DNA of 56,321 nt from Fuerstiella sp. Its GTDB lineage: Bacteria > Planctomycetota > Planctomycetia > Planctomycetales > Planctomycetaceae. The first letter of the stretch is position 1, and each line of letters opens with the position of its first letter. The translations under genes and the position numbers were made by a program. The notes beneath the pieces were generated by a model. It was given only the letters and a program-made list of their open reading frames with translations. It made no database searches and was not told where the DNA came from. The DNA is taken from contig JALHMY010000059.1 in the NCBI GenBank assembly GCA_022843805.1, positions 1 to 56,321 of the forward strand, written 5' to 3'. Positions 18,914 through 26,947 of this stretch are shown in pieces.

Positions 18914-20458
18914 ATGAAGCGAATGGTCTGTTTGACAATCCCATTCATTTTCACCCTGATACTCGTTCCGGGCTGTGGAAATGAAAATGAAACGACGGAT
19001 GCACTGACAATTGTCGGGGGCTCGGAAAGTTCGCAGCCCGCAGCACTCCCGGCAGATATTACGGGACAAATCCGCACATTCTGCGGCGACTGCCATGCAA
19101 CTCCGCTGCCGGAAAGTTTTCAAAAAGACGACTGGTATCACGAGGTCAAACGCGGATTCAATTTCTATACAGAATCAGGAAGATCAGATCTTCAGGTTCC
19201 CAGCGTGGATCCGATTGTGGCCTGGTTTCGACAGCAGGCCCCCAGCGCCCTCGTCGTTCCACCACTCCTGAAAGGGCCTGAATCCAGTGTGAATTTCCGG
19301 AAGACCAGCATCGCGATACCCGCTTCCGTCAAGGATTCAATGGTCTCCAGCGTGATTTGGGGTGCAGAGAGCGAATCAAACTGGGGCAGCCGCCTGCGAC
19401 TCTGTGACATGCGATCAGGAACGGTGGGTGTTCTGAACACGGAGGGTGGTGGGGCCGAGTTTCGTGAATTGCTGATGGCTGCTCATCCGGCAAGAACTCT
19501 TGTTACGGATCTTGACGGAGACGGAGTGCAGGATCTGGTGATTTCCGAGCTGGGCAGTCAGCTGCCTGCCGATCATTCACTCGGACGAATAACGTTCGTT
19601 ACGGGAACAAATCAGACAAGCCCGCCAGTTCCAATCCTGGAGGGCGTCGGCCGAATCGCTGATGTACGGCCAGCGGACTTTGACGGAGACGGCGATATCG
19701 ATCTGGTTGTGGCGGAATTTGGATGGATGAAGACCGGACGAATTTTGCTTTTGGAGCGTACGTCCGATCCAGGCCCGCTGACCGCCGCCAGCTTTACACA
19801 GCACGTCATTGACAAGCGACACGGAACAATTCACGTACCTGTCGTGGACCTGAATGGAGACAATATTCAGGACTTTGTGGCACTGGTCAGCCAGGAGCAC
19901 GAGACGATTGACGTGTTCCTGGGAAATGGCGATCTGACGTTTCGTAAAGAGACGATCTATGCGGCGAACGACCCTGCATTTGGTTCAAGTGGAATTGAAC
20001 TGAAGGATATGGACGGCGACGGCGATATCGACGTCGTCTACTCCAACGGCGACACACTGGACAGCTATCGTGTGAAGCCATATCACGGCGTTCATTTGCT
20101 GATCAACGAAGGCTCTTATCCATTTCGGGCGAAGAAACTGGTTGGTATACCGGGCGCAAGTGCCACAGCTCCGGGAGATCTTGACGGAGATGGCGATGTC
20201 GACATCGCAGTCGCATGTTTCCTTCCCCTGCAGCTGCTGGATCAGCTTCCATCAGGCAAGTATGACACACTGGTATGGCTGGAGCAGACTGCCCCCGAAG
20301 AGTTTGTACCGCATGTTGTGGAAAACTCATCGAGCGGACATCTCGCCATCGCCACCGGAGATTTTGACAACAATGGTCGTGTTGATATTTGCGTTGGAAA
20401 TTACCTCGGCGAAGAATGGGGCGCAATCTGGTGGAACACTGAACCATCGGCACCCTGA
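18914..20458 (+). CDS. Lipoprotein with haem-c CxxCH site and FG-GAP/VCBS repeats
   Basis: About 514 residues from ATG 18914, with AAGGA at 18902-18906. The signal peptide ends in a lipobox (LVPGC, Cys21), so it is lipid-anchored. A single c-type haem motif FCGDCH (C57, C60, H61) follows at once. The rest is an integrin-like FG-GAP beta-propeller with at least six Asp-rich Ca-binding loops (DLDGDGVQDL, DFDGDGDIDL, DLNGDNIQDF, DMDGDGDIDV, DLDGDGDVDI, DFDNNGRVDI). A periplasmic or surface redox role is plausible. It is followed within 54 bases by a CRTAC1-type FG-GAP protein, a pairing that suggests joint function. The expected axial Met ligand was not located. Confidence 0.88.
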   Translation: MKRMVCLTIPFIFTLILVPGCGNENETTDALTIVGGSESSQPAALPADITGQIRTFCGDCHATPLPESFQKDDWYHEVKRGFNFYTESGRSDLQVPSVDPIVAWFRQQAPSALVVPPLLKGPESSVNFRKTSIAIPASVKDSMVSSVIWGAESESNWGSRLRLCDMRSGTVGVLNTEGGGAEFRELLMAAHPARTLVTDLDGDGVQDLVISELGSQLPADHSLGRITFVTGTNQTSPPVPILEGVGRIADVRPADFDGDGDIDLVVAEFGWMKTGRILLLERTSDPGPLTAASFTQHVIDKRHGTIHVPVVDLNGDNIQDFVALVSQEHETIDVFLGNGDLTFRKETIYAANDPAFGSSGIELKDMDGDGDIDVVYSNGDTLDSYRVKPYHGVHLLINEGSYPFRAKKLVGIPGASATAPGDLDGDGDVDIAVACFLPLQLLDQLPSGKYDTLVWLEQTAPEEFVPHVVENSSSGHLAIATGDFDNNGRVDICVGNYLGEEWGAIWWNTEPSAP

Positions 20459-20473
20459 AAGTCTTTTGTATCC

Positions 20474-20492
20474 CGAGTCTGCCTGAGACTCG
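20474..20492 (+). repeat. Short palindrome 3' of the FG-GAP lipoprotein gene
   Basis: CGAGTCT and AGACTCG arms with a 5-base loop GCCTG, a degenerate relative of the GCGAGTCTC palindromes at 297-323 and 14973-14993. It begins 16 bases after the stop at 20458 and lies just before the next gene of the same strand. Confidence 0.65.
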
Positions 20493-20511
20493 CCACCCTT
20501 GTGAGAGCAGC

Positions 20512-22293
20512 ATGTTTCGTGCCCTGCAGACTTCCGCGTCAATTCGATTTTTTGCAGTGCTGCTGGCATGTGGATTTGGCATCGGCTGTCAGGACCGACA
20601 GAGTCCGCCCGCTGCAGTCGATGAAGACGCTTCGGCCGAAGTTCCGCTCCAGAAAGCGACAGGAACACCGCAGGCAGTTGCGGCTCCTTCGACTTCATTA
20701 CGATTTAACGAGGTGACAACAGAAGCGGGGGTGGAATTCACTTACCGCAACGGTCAGGAGGCGGAACAGTGTTCGATTGTGGAATCGCTGGGCGGCGGAG
20801 TGGCGTTCATCGACTATGATCAGGATGGGCGGCCCGACCTTTTTTTCCCGGGAGGCGGCGAGTTCACCTCAGATTCGGAAATGCGAGGGCTGTCGGGATC
20901 GCTTTTTCGCCAGAAAGAAACCTGGAAGTATCAGGCCGTCACACCGATTGCCGGTGCTGACAGTGCTCCGTGGTATAGCCATGGGGCATCTGCCGCTGAC
21001 TATGACAACGACGGATTCCCTGATCTGCTTGTCACCGGTTACGGTGGCCTGGTGTTGTTGCACAACGAAGGTGATGGCACGTTTACAGTATCTGCTGATA
21101 CCGGGCTGATCGACCCCCTGTGGAGCAGCAGCGCTGGCTGGGGTGATTTTAATGGCGACGGGGTGCTCGATTTGTACGTCGCTCATTACGTCAACTGGTC
21201 CTTCGAAAACCATCCCAGATGCCCCGGGCCAAAACCGGATCTTCGGGAAATTTGCCCACCTCGTCAGTTCGATCCGCTTCCTGATTCGCTGTTCACGGGA
21301 ACCGGCGACGGCCACTTTCTGAATACATCCGCCGAAGCCGGCCTGAGGACCGACGGAAAGGGGCTCGGCGTCGTCGTGGCCGACATCAATCTTGATGGCC
21401 ATGCGGACGTGTACGTCGGCAATGATACGGTGCCAAATTTTCTTTATCGCGGAGATGGTCAGGGCCATTTCGAGGAACTGGGACTTCTCAGCGGAGTCAG
21501 CCTGAGCCATCAGGGGACTCCCGACGGCAGCATGGGTGTCGATGTTGGTGACTTTAACGGGGACAGTCTGCCCGATATTTGGGTCGCGAATTATGAACGG
21601 GAAAGCTTTGCGCTTTATCGAAACGAAGGAGCAGACTTTTTTCGGCACATCAGTCATTCACTGGGAATAACAGCAGTACAGCAGCTGTCCGTTGGCTGGG
21701 GAACCAGTTTTCTGGATGCCGACCGCGACGGTGATGAGGATATCACGTCATCGAACGGCCACGTGATTCGTTACCCGGAACAGGCAACATTAAGACAATT
21801 CCCAATTCTTTTTGAAAACCTTGAAGGCCGGCGATTCGTCAATGTGGCATCGCAGGCGGGCGAGTACTTTTCAACGCAGCACATGGGTCGCGGACTTGCG
21901 ACGGGCGACCTTGATCGCGACGGCGATACCGATATTGCAATGGTTCACACCAACGAACGGGTCAGCCTTCTCTCAAACGAGACGCCCAATCAGAATCACT
22001 GGATTGGAATCCGACTGGTAGGCCGACTCTGCAATCGGGATGCAATTGGCGCACATATCATCGTGCGTACAGAAGGCGGTCGTCAGCAACTGCGTTTATT
22101 GAAAAGCGGCGGAAGCTACGCATCCACCAGTGAACGTAGCGCTTTTTTTGGCCTTGGCAGTTCGGAAAAAATCGATGAGATTGAAATACACTGGCCGCAG
22201 GGAGTTTCGCAGAGGCTTGGGAGTCACAGGGCCGATCAATACATTGACGTGATTCAACCTGCCAGCCCCCAGCCCCTGAAACCTGGCCCCTGA
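20512..22293 (+). CDS. CRTAC1-family protein (FG-GAP repeats plus ASPIC/UnbV)
   Basis: A 593-residue protein. The N-terminus is hydrophobic with a likely lipobox (GFGIGC at about 23-28), so it is probably a lipoprotein. Seven Asp-rich repeat loops are visible (DYDQDGRPDLF, DYDNDGFPDLL, DFNGDGVLDLY, DINLDGHADVY, DFNGDSLPDIW, DADRDGDEDIT, DLDRDGDTDIA). The C-terminal ASPIC/UnbV domain (about 500-580) shows GIRLVGRLCNRDAIGA and SGGSYASTSERSAFFGLG. It lies directly downstream of the haem/FG-GAP lipoprotein and is probably co-transcribed. The family is very common in planctomycetes and its molecular role is not settled. Confidence 0.92.
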   Translation: MFRALQTSASIRFFAVLLACGFGIGCQDRQSPPAAVDEDASAEVPLQKATGTPQAVAAPSTSLRFNEVTTEAGVEFTYRNGQEAEQCSIVESLGGGVAFIDYDQDGRPDLFFPGGGEFTSDSEMRGLSGSLFRQKETWKYQAVTPIAGADSAPWYSHGASAADYDNDGFPDLLVTGYGGLVLLHNEGDGTFTVSADTGLIDPLWSSSAGWGDFNGDGVLDLYVAHYVNWSFENHPRCPGPKPDLREICPPRQFDPLPDSLFTGTGDGHFLNTSAEAGLRTDGKGLGVVVADINLDGHADVYVGNDTVPNFLYRGDGQGHFEELGLLSGVSLSHQGTPDGSMGVDVGDFNGDSLPDIWVANYERESFALYRNEGADFFRHISHSLGITAVQQLSVGWGTSFLDADRDGDEDITSSNGHVIRYPEQATLRQFPILFENLEGRRFVNVASQAGEYFSTQHMGRGLATGDLDRDGDTDIAMVHTNERVSLLSNETPNQNHWIGIRLVGRLCNRDAIGAHIIVRTEGGRQQLRLLKSGGSYASTSERSAFFGLGSSEKIDEIEIHWPQGVSQRLGSHRADQYIDVIQPASPQPLKPGP

Positions 22294-22306
22294 AACCTGG
22301 CCCCTG
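22273..22306. repeat. 14-bp tandem repeat spanning the CRTAC1 stop codon
   Basis: Unit CCCCTGAAACCTGG at 22273-22286 and 22287-22300, then a partial third unit at 22301-22306. The stop codon of the upstream gene lies inside the second unit. It may be slippage-derived. Confidence 0.75.
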
Positions 22307-22683
22307 AGGGAGGCCGACCTGCGTTTCGTACTGATGAAAGTACGCACAACTAAAAAGAAATGGAAGCGCAAAAACCAGCCAAACCGATGCAGTTTGCGTT
22401 TGACGAGTATTTGAAGTTTGTTTAGTCTCTAAACTACGTCTTGTAAGCGTGAATTTCTGATGAAAAAAACCTGAGTTTGTCCGAGTTTCTCAAGTTTGTT
22501 GTTCTCATCTTTTGATTCATTTTGATGCAACGCGAGCTGACAGTGCTGGAAGGCATTGTTGAATAACAGTCTCTTCCGGACCGATTAACGTCATTGATTG
22601 ACAACTAATGAACTGGATTCCCCGGAATCGCCCAGAGTTTGGGTGATGCTGATTGTTTGTGATCTCTTTGTGGAGGTTTATCT
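22294..22683. other. Intergenic region upstream of the DUF1559 gene
   Basis: A 390-base gap on the plus strand. It contains the end of the 14-bp tandem repeat, AT-rich DNA around 22380-22560, and a strong Shine-Dalgarno sequence (GGAGGT at 22672-22677) six bases before ATG 22684. A TTGACA at about 22597 has no convincing -10 partner. I see no other gene. Confidence 0.5.
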
Positions 22684-23721
22684 ATGCGTTTGGCGATGCG
22701 TAAGCGTGGGTTCACGCTCATCGAATTGCTGGTGGTGATTGCCATCATTGCAATTCTGATCGCACTGTTGCTGCCGGCAGTACAGCAGGCCCGTGAGGCT
22801 GCTCGGCGAACACAGTGCAAGAACAATCTGAAACAGTATGGTCTGGCACTTCATAACTACCAGGACACATACAATTCGATTCCGATTGCCGGAACAAACT
22901 GGGATCCATTGCATGTCAGCCCGCCAACATGGCAGCACCCGGCTGCAGTGGGCTGGCAGGTTCGTTGTCTGCCATTCCTCGAACAAGGTCCTCTTTACCA
23001 GGAGCTGGACTGGACAATTCAGTTACCGGCATCGAATTATTCACCTGGACAGCCACGAGGGTTCCTGCCAGAGCAGATTCTGCGATCCGGCAGACAGGCC
23101 CGCCTGCATCAGATCCCAACGGCACGCTGCCCCAGCGACATGAGCGAAAACAACATTATCGGTGGCTGGGCTCAGTCAAACTACACAGGATCACCAGGTT
23201 CACAGCGATTCAATTCTCAGAACGGCGACCCATGTCAGCCTTATCTGCAGTTCATTGAACCTCTGCGTGGCAGCCAGGCGAACAACGTTCACTTCGTCGA
23301 TACAACGGATCCGGGACGACTTTCCGGTCTGTTTGGTCGTCTTGGCGTGACTGTGAAGTTCGCGGACATCACTGACGGTCTTTCCAACACGATTGCAGTT
23401 GGAGAAACTCTGCCAGACTGTTCTGACCATACCGCCGGCTGGTGGTTGTACAACGGCCATGGAAATACTCATGCTTCTACCGCCGTTGCCATTAACGACC
23501 TGACGACCTGTGATCGCAAGCAGCCTGCACAGATTCGATGGCCAACCTGTACAGCTAAAAACAACTGGAATATCTCTCACGGTTTCCGGTCACGTCACGT
23601 CGGCGGAGCTCAGTTCCTGCTGGTTGACGGTTCAGTTCGCTTCCTGAGCGAAAACCTGGACCATGCAACCTACCAGAGACTTGGCGGCCGAGCTGACGGC
23701 AATGTCGTCGGAGATTTCTGA
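22684..23721 (+). CDS. DUF1559 protein with type IV pilin-like N-terminus
   Basis: A 345-residue protein. The N-terminus is a prepilin methylation and secretion signal: MRLAMRKRG followed by [20 protein letters not shown], with cleavage expected after the Gly and Glu at +5. Then comes the DUF1559 start ([20 protein letters not shown]) and the family's C-terminal block ([20 protein letters not shown]). The family is massively expanded in planctomycetes and is thought to form or bind pseudopili at the surface. The start is certain (GGAGGT, 6-base spacing). A rho-independent terminator follows, then a small lipoprotein gene, the usual partner. Confidence 0.95.
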   Translation: MRLAMRKRGFTLIELLVVIAIIAILIALLLPAVQQAREAARRTQCKNNLKQYGLALHNYQDTYNSIPIAGTNWDPLHVSPPTWQHPAAVGWQVRCLPFLEQGPLYQELDWTIQLPASNYSPGQPRGFLPEQILRSGRQARLHQIPTARCPSDMSENNIIGGWAQSNYTGSPGSQRFNSQNGDPCQPYLQFIEPLRGSQANNVHFVDTTDPGRLSGLFGRLGVTVKFADITDGLSNTIAVGETLPDCSDHTAGWWLYNGHGNTHASTAVAINDLTTCDRKQPAQIRWPTCTAKNNWNISHGFRSRHVGGAQFLLVDGSVRFLSENLDHATYQRLGGRADGNVVGDF

Positions 23722-23815
23722 TATATTCGATGGAGGAGGCTTGCTGACTCTTTTGAGTTGATTGCAGACACGAAGAAGCTTCTTCCTCCGTCAGTGTACA
23801 GACAGTTAGGCAATG

Positions 23816-23856
23816 ACCGGATGGTTAAGTCTCAGTGACCTGGCCATCCGGTTTTC
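23816..23856 (+). terminator. Rho-independent terminator of the DUF1559 gene
   Basis: Arms ACCGGATGG (23816-23824) and CCATCCGGT (23844-23852), a 9-bp stem with a 19-base loop, run into TTTTCATT. It lies about 95 bases after the DUF1559 stop and before the lipoprotein gene at 23941, so those two genes may be transcribed separately or by read-through. Confidence 0.65.
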
Positions 23857-23940
23857 ATTGCAGAGGTCCGGGTTTCAGTGTCATTCATCGATTTTCAATT
23901 TGAACATTTTAGTCTTCAAACCCATAAGGCAGAAACAATT

Positions 23941-24423
23941 ATGCATTTCGCCGTCGGCAGAGTATCTGGAATCGTCCTGCTCGCAGTAATGTCTGCAGCA
24001 GCAGTTGGATGCGGTGGAACGAGTGGCCCGGAACTGGTTCCGGCTCAGGGAACAGTCAAGTTTCAGGGGGGGCCGATGGCGGGTGCTCAGGTTTCCTTTG
24101 TGCCGGAAAAGGGACCAGTGGCTTTTGCCACGACGGATACGGAAGGCAAATTTGTACTGAAAACCGGAACACTGCCAGGCGTCGCTATCGGCCCCTCCAG
24201 AGCCTCCGTATCCATGAAGGATTCTGGAGGTGGTGGTCCTCTTGACAAACCCATGACTCCTGAAGATATGCAGAAAATGGCAATGGAAGGCACCCTTGAT
24301 GCAGCGATGGCAAAACAAAACAAGTCGCTGATTCCGGAAAAATACGGCAATATCGAGACGTCAGGATTGTCATTCGAGGTCAAAAAGGGAGAACCAAACG
24401 AGTTTGCTATCGAACTGCAGTGA
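23941..24423 (+). CDS. Small lipoprotein with carboxypeptidase-regulatory-like domain
   Basis: 160 residues from ATG 23941. The longer frame from 23878 lacks any reason to be the start. The signal peptide ends in a lipobox (AAAVGC, about Cys25). The mature part is a small beta-sandwich: PAQGTVKFQGGPMAGAQVSF, then ATTDTEGKFVLKTG, as in transthyretin/carboxypeptidase-regulatory-like domains. Such proteins regularly follow DUF1559 genes in planctomycetes, and this one sits 219 bases after one. Its role is unknown, with surface attachment likely. Confidence 0.85.
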   Translation: MHFAVGRVSGIVLLAVMSAAAVGCGGTSGPELVPAQGTVKFQGGPMAGAQVSFVPEKGPVAFATTDTEGKFVLKTGTLPGVAIGPSRASVSMKDSGGGGPLDKPMTPEDMQKMAMEGTLDAAMAKQNKSLIPEKYGNIETSGLSFEVKKGEPNEFAIELQ

Positions 24424-24692
24424 GTCATAAATGGCCCCGGATAAAGCGAGCGTATCGATTCTCTGAGTTGTCTCGTGCGCCGATTCAGGATGTAGCAAAT
24501 TCAGCCCCGCTGAAACTGTTGCTGTGCTCTGTCAAAGCCCTGAGATTGGGGTGAACAAATTTAGCCAATGATCGCTGCCCCAAGGTTCCAAACCGGACTC
24601 CAGCGTGTTCCGGCTGATCATGCGAACCCCAATTCCTGACGCCGACAGAGCAGTAGTCTGGTACGATTTACAGTCGGCATTGAGCCTGTCCC

Positions 24693-26009
24693 ATGTTGCC
24701 CAAACCAACTCGATCCCGATGGCTTCTGCCAGTTGTCCTCCTGTTGCTGGCATCTGGTTCTCTGGTGCTGCTGAATGGCGGCTGGCAGTTTCTTTCTGCA
24801 AAATGGCATCTTCAGACAGCGAAATCACTGTTGAACATGGGCGGCACAGAGCGGGTTCGCAGGGCTTTGGCTGTCCTGCAGAAGGCTGAAGCGGGTAGCT
24901 CGGAGAGTTCACCAGAGCTGCTGTTTCAGCTGGGCCGCACCTATCGCCGGACAGGAGAAGTGGAAAAAGGTCTTGATTACCTGAAGAAAGCCGCATCCGC
25001 TGGCTGGGATCCTGAACAGATAAACATGCAGCGGGAACTGGCCATGTTTCAGCTCGGCCGTATTGAAGACGCTGACAAAGGCATTAATCGACTGCTGAAG
25101 AAGAATGTGCCTGATGAAGTTGCCTACGAAGTTTACGAGGCGATGGCGAAGGGATATCTGTTTGCATTTCGATTTACCGATGCTCTCAATTGTCTCGATT
25201 TCTGGACTCAGTGGTGTCAGGACGCCACGGATCCTTTGATCTGGCGAGCGGGTATCTGGGAACAGACCGAACGCTGGGAAAAAGCCAACACCGAATATCG
25301 GGCTGTGCTGAAAATAGACCCAGGAAATCTGGAAGCCCGACTGGCGCTCGGACGAAATCTGCTTCGTCAGCTCAACCAGCCGGAAGCGGCATCTCGTGAG
25401 TTTCAAATCTGTCTGAAAGCCAGTCCAGACGATTTCAACGGAAACCTTGGCCTTGCCGCCAGTGAGCGTCAACTCGCAAATACCGAGAGCGCGGAAAAGC
25501 GAATGAGGGCTCTTCTTCGGCGAGATCTTACTAAAGGTCAGCTGGCCAGTGTCCGGATGGAACTGGGACAGATCCTGCTGGATCGACGCGAATTGCCCGA
25601 AGCCATCGATCTGCTGGAGAAAGTGGTCGAAGCCGAACCACTGAACAGCAATGCGTGGTACTCCCTCGGTTCGGCGTATGCTGGCAGCGGCAACCGGGAG
25701 AAAGCCACTGCATGCATGGAAAAATCGAAGGATATCGGAGAAAAATTTAACCGTATGACAACGATCACGACGGAGCTGATTACTCATCCGGAGAAGGCCG
25801 ATTTGCGATGGGAGGCCGGTAAAATTCTTATGGATCAGGGGATGTACACGGAAGGGGCGGCATGGATGTCAACGGCGCTGATTTATGATCCCGGCCATAA
25901 GCAGACGCACGAAACATTGAAGTGGTATTACGAGAAGATAAAGCCCGATGCCAGGCTGGCCCAAAAACATGCTGATCAGGCTGCCGGAGCCAATCCCGGG
26001 CCGAAATAG
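24693..26009 (+). CDS. Membrane-anchored TPR protein
   Basis: A 438-residue protein. One N-terminal membrane segment (about 10-30, LLPVVLLLLASGSLVLL) is followed by tetratricopeptide-type helical repeats, for example LLFQLGRTYRRTGEVEKGLDYLKKA, seen in part as ARLALGRNLLRQLNQPEAA and SNAWYSLGSAYAGSGNREKA. It has no enzymatic motif and is likely a scaffold facing the periplasm. ATG 24693 has no clear Shine-Dalgarno sequence. The next gene starts 56 bases later and may be in the same operon. Confidence 0.85.
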   Translation: MLPKPTRSRWLLPVVLLLLASGSLVLLNGGWQFLSAKWHLQTAKSLLNMGGTERVRRALAVLQKAEAGSSESSPELLFQLGRTYRRTGEVEKGLDYLKKAASAGWDPEQINMQRELAMFQLGRIEDADKGINRLLKKNVPDEVAYEVYEAMAKGYLFAFRFTDALNCLDFWTQWCQDATDPLIWRAGIWEQTERWEKANTEYRAVLKIDPGNLEARLALGRNLLRQLNQPEAASREFQICLKASPDDFNGNLGLAASERQLANTESAEKRMRALLRRDLTKGQLASVRMELGQILLDRRELPEAIDLLEKVVEAEPLNSNAWYSLGSAYAGSGNREKATACMEKSKDIGEKFNRMTTITTELITHPEKADLRWEAGKILMDQGMYTEGAAWMSTALIYDPGHKQTHETLKWYYEKIKPDARLAQKHADQAAGANPGPK

Positions 26010-26064
26010 CAGGTCTGGCCAGACATCGGCTCAACGTTCGTTCTTATTTTAGAAGAGGTGATCC

Positions 26065-26895
26065 ATGTCCCACGCTGACCCCATCGTGTCTGGCGATTCC
26101 GCAGACCCCGGTATTCTGGCAGGCTCTGCCACCGGGAACCTGCAGGTTTCTTCCACCAAAATTATCTTTGCATTCGTTGCTCTTGGGCTCGTCGCAGGCC
26201 TCCTTGGTGGGATGGCTGTCAATCAGACGCACGCATTGTTCCCGGTCATTGAACCCGAGGAATTAAAGAATACGCAGGGGATTTATACTCCCGAACAGCG
26301 TGCCCTGGCGTATGCGGCCCATTTGACTGCAGACTTGAAGAATTTACCGACGGCGATCGGATTGCTGGGACTGATTGTCGCCGGTACGCTCGGTTTAGCG
26401 GGATTTGTCGTAAAACGATCCTCGGGATCTGCAGTTTCAGGAGCATTAACCGGAGCCGTAGCTGGAGCAGTCCTTGGCGCAGCAGCAGGAGCACTCGCTA
26501 TTGTTGTGTATCAGCAGCTGACAGGCCTGAACCTGCTGGGAGCCGACGGTCAGCCTGACCCTCTGAAGACGCAGGCACACGCCATGGCCATTCATCTGCC
26601 ATCCTGGATCAGTATAGCCATTGCTGCCTCTCTGGCGGTCGCAATCTCCTGGGGGAAATCACTTCGAAACATTGGCCCCACCCTCACCGCTGCCGCAGGC
26701 GCAGTAATTCTTGCAGCCGTACTGTATCCAACCATAGCCGCTGTGATTTTTACCGGCGAGGATCCGGGTCGTATTATTCCCACAGGACATTTCAATCAGA
26801 TCTTATGGACAGTCCTAAACAGTGTCCTGCTGGGACTGATGCTTGGGCGTCAGAGAGCTCATGCGATTGCGGCAGAACAGAAGAGTGGGACATAA
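26065..26895 (+). CDS. Multi-pass membrane protein of unknown function
   Basis: A 276-residue protein with GAGGTG about 6 bases before the ATG. It has about five or six hydrophobic segments (roughly 30-52, 95-115, 125-152, 185-200, 212-232, 250-268). One is a Gly/Ala-rich stretch of GAxAG repeats at about 125-150. No cysteines or catalytic motifs are evident. It lies directly after the TPR gene and is probably co-transcribed. I do not recognise the family. Confidence 0.75.
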   Translation: MSHADPIVSGDSADPGILAGSATGNLQVSSTKIIFAFVALGLVAGLLGGMAVNQTHALFPVIEPEELKNTQGIYTPEQRALAYAAHLTADLKNLPTAIGLLGLIVAGTLGLAGFVVKRSSGSAVSGALTGAVAGAVLGAAAGALAIVVYQQLTGLNLLGADGQPDPLKTQAHAMAIHLPSWISIAIAASLAVAISWGKSLRNIGPTLTAAAGAVILAAVLYPTIAAVIFTGEDPGRIIPTGHFNQILWTVLNSVLLGLMLGRQRAHAIAAEQKSGT

Positions 26896-26947
26896 GGAAC
26901 CAGCAGGGCTTCCAACAGATTCCCTAAGTCCATGAGGTTACCCTGAG

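Noticed and set aside
20869..21657. Open frame of 262 codons on the minus strand
   Set aside because: It lies inside the CRTAC1 gene, whose Asp-rich repeats are clear on the plus strand.
22596..22620. TTGACA-like -35 box before the DUF1559 gene
   Set aside because: No matching -10 element at 16-18 bases; likely chance.
24909..25787. Long minus-strand open frame (292 codons)
   Set aside because: It is antisense to the TPR protein, whose repeats and membrane anchor are clear.
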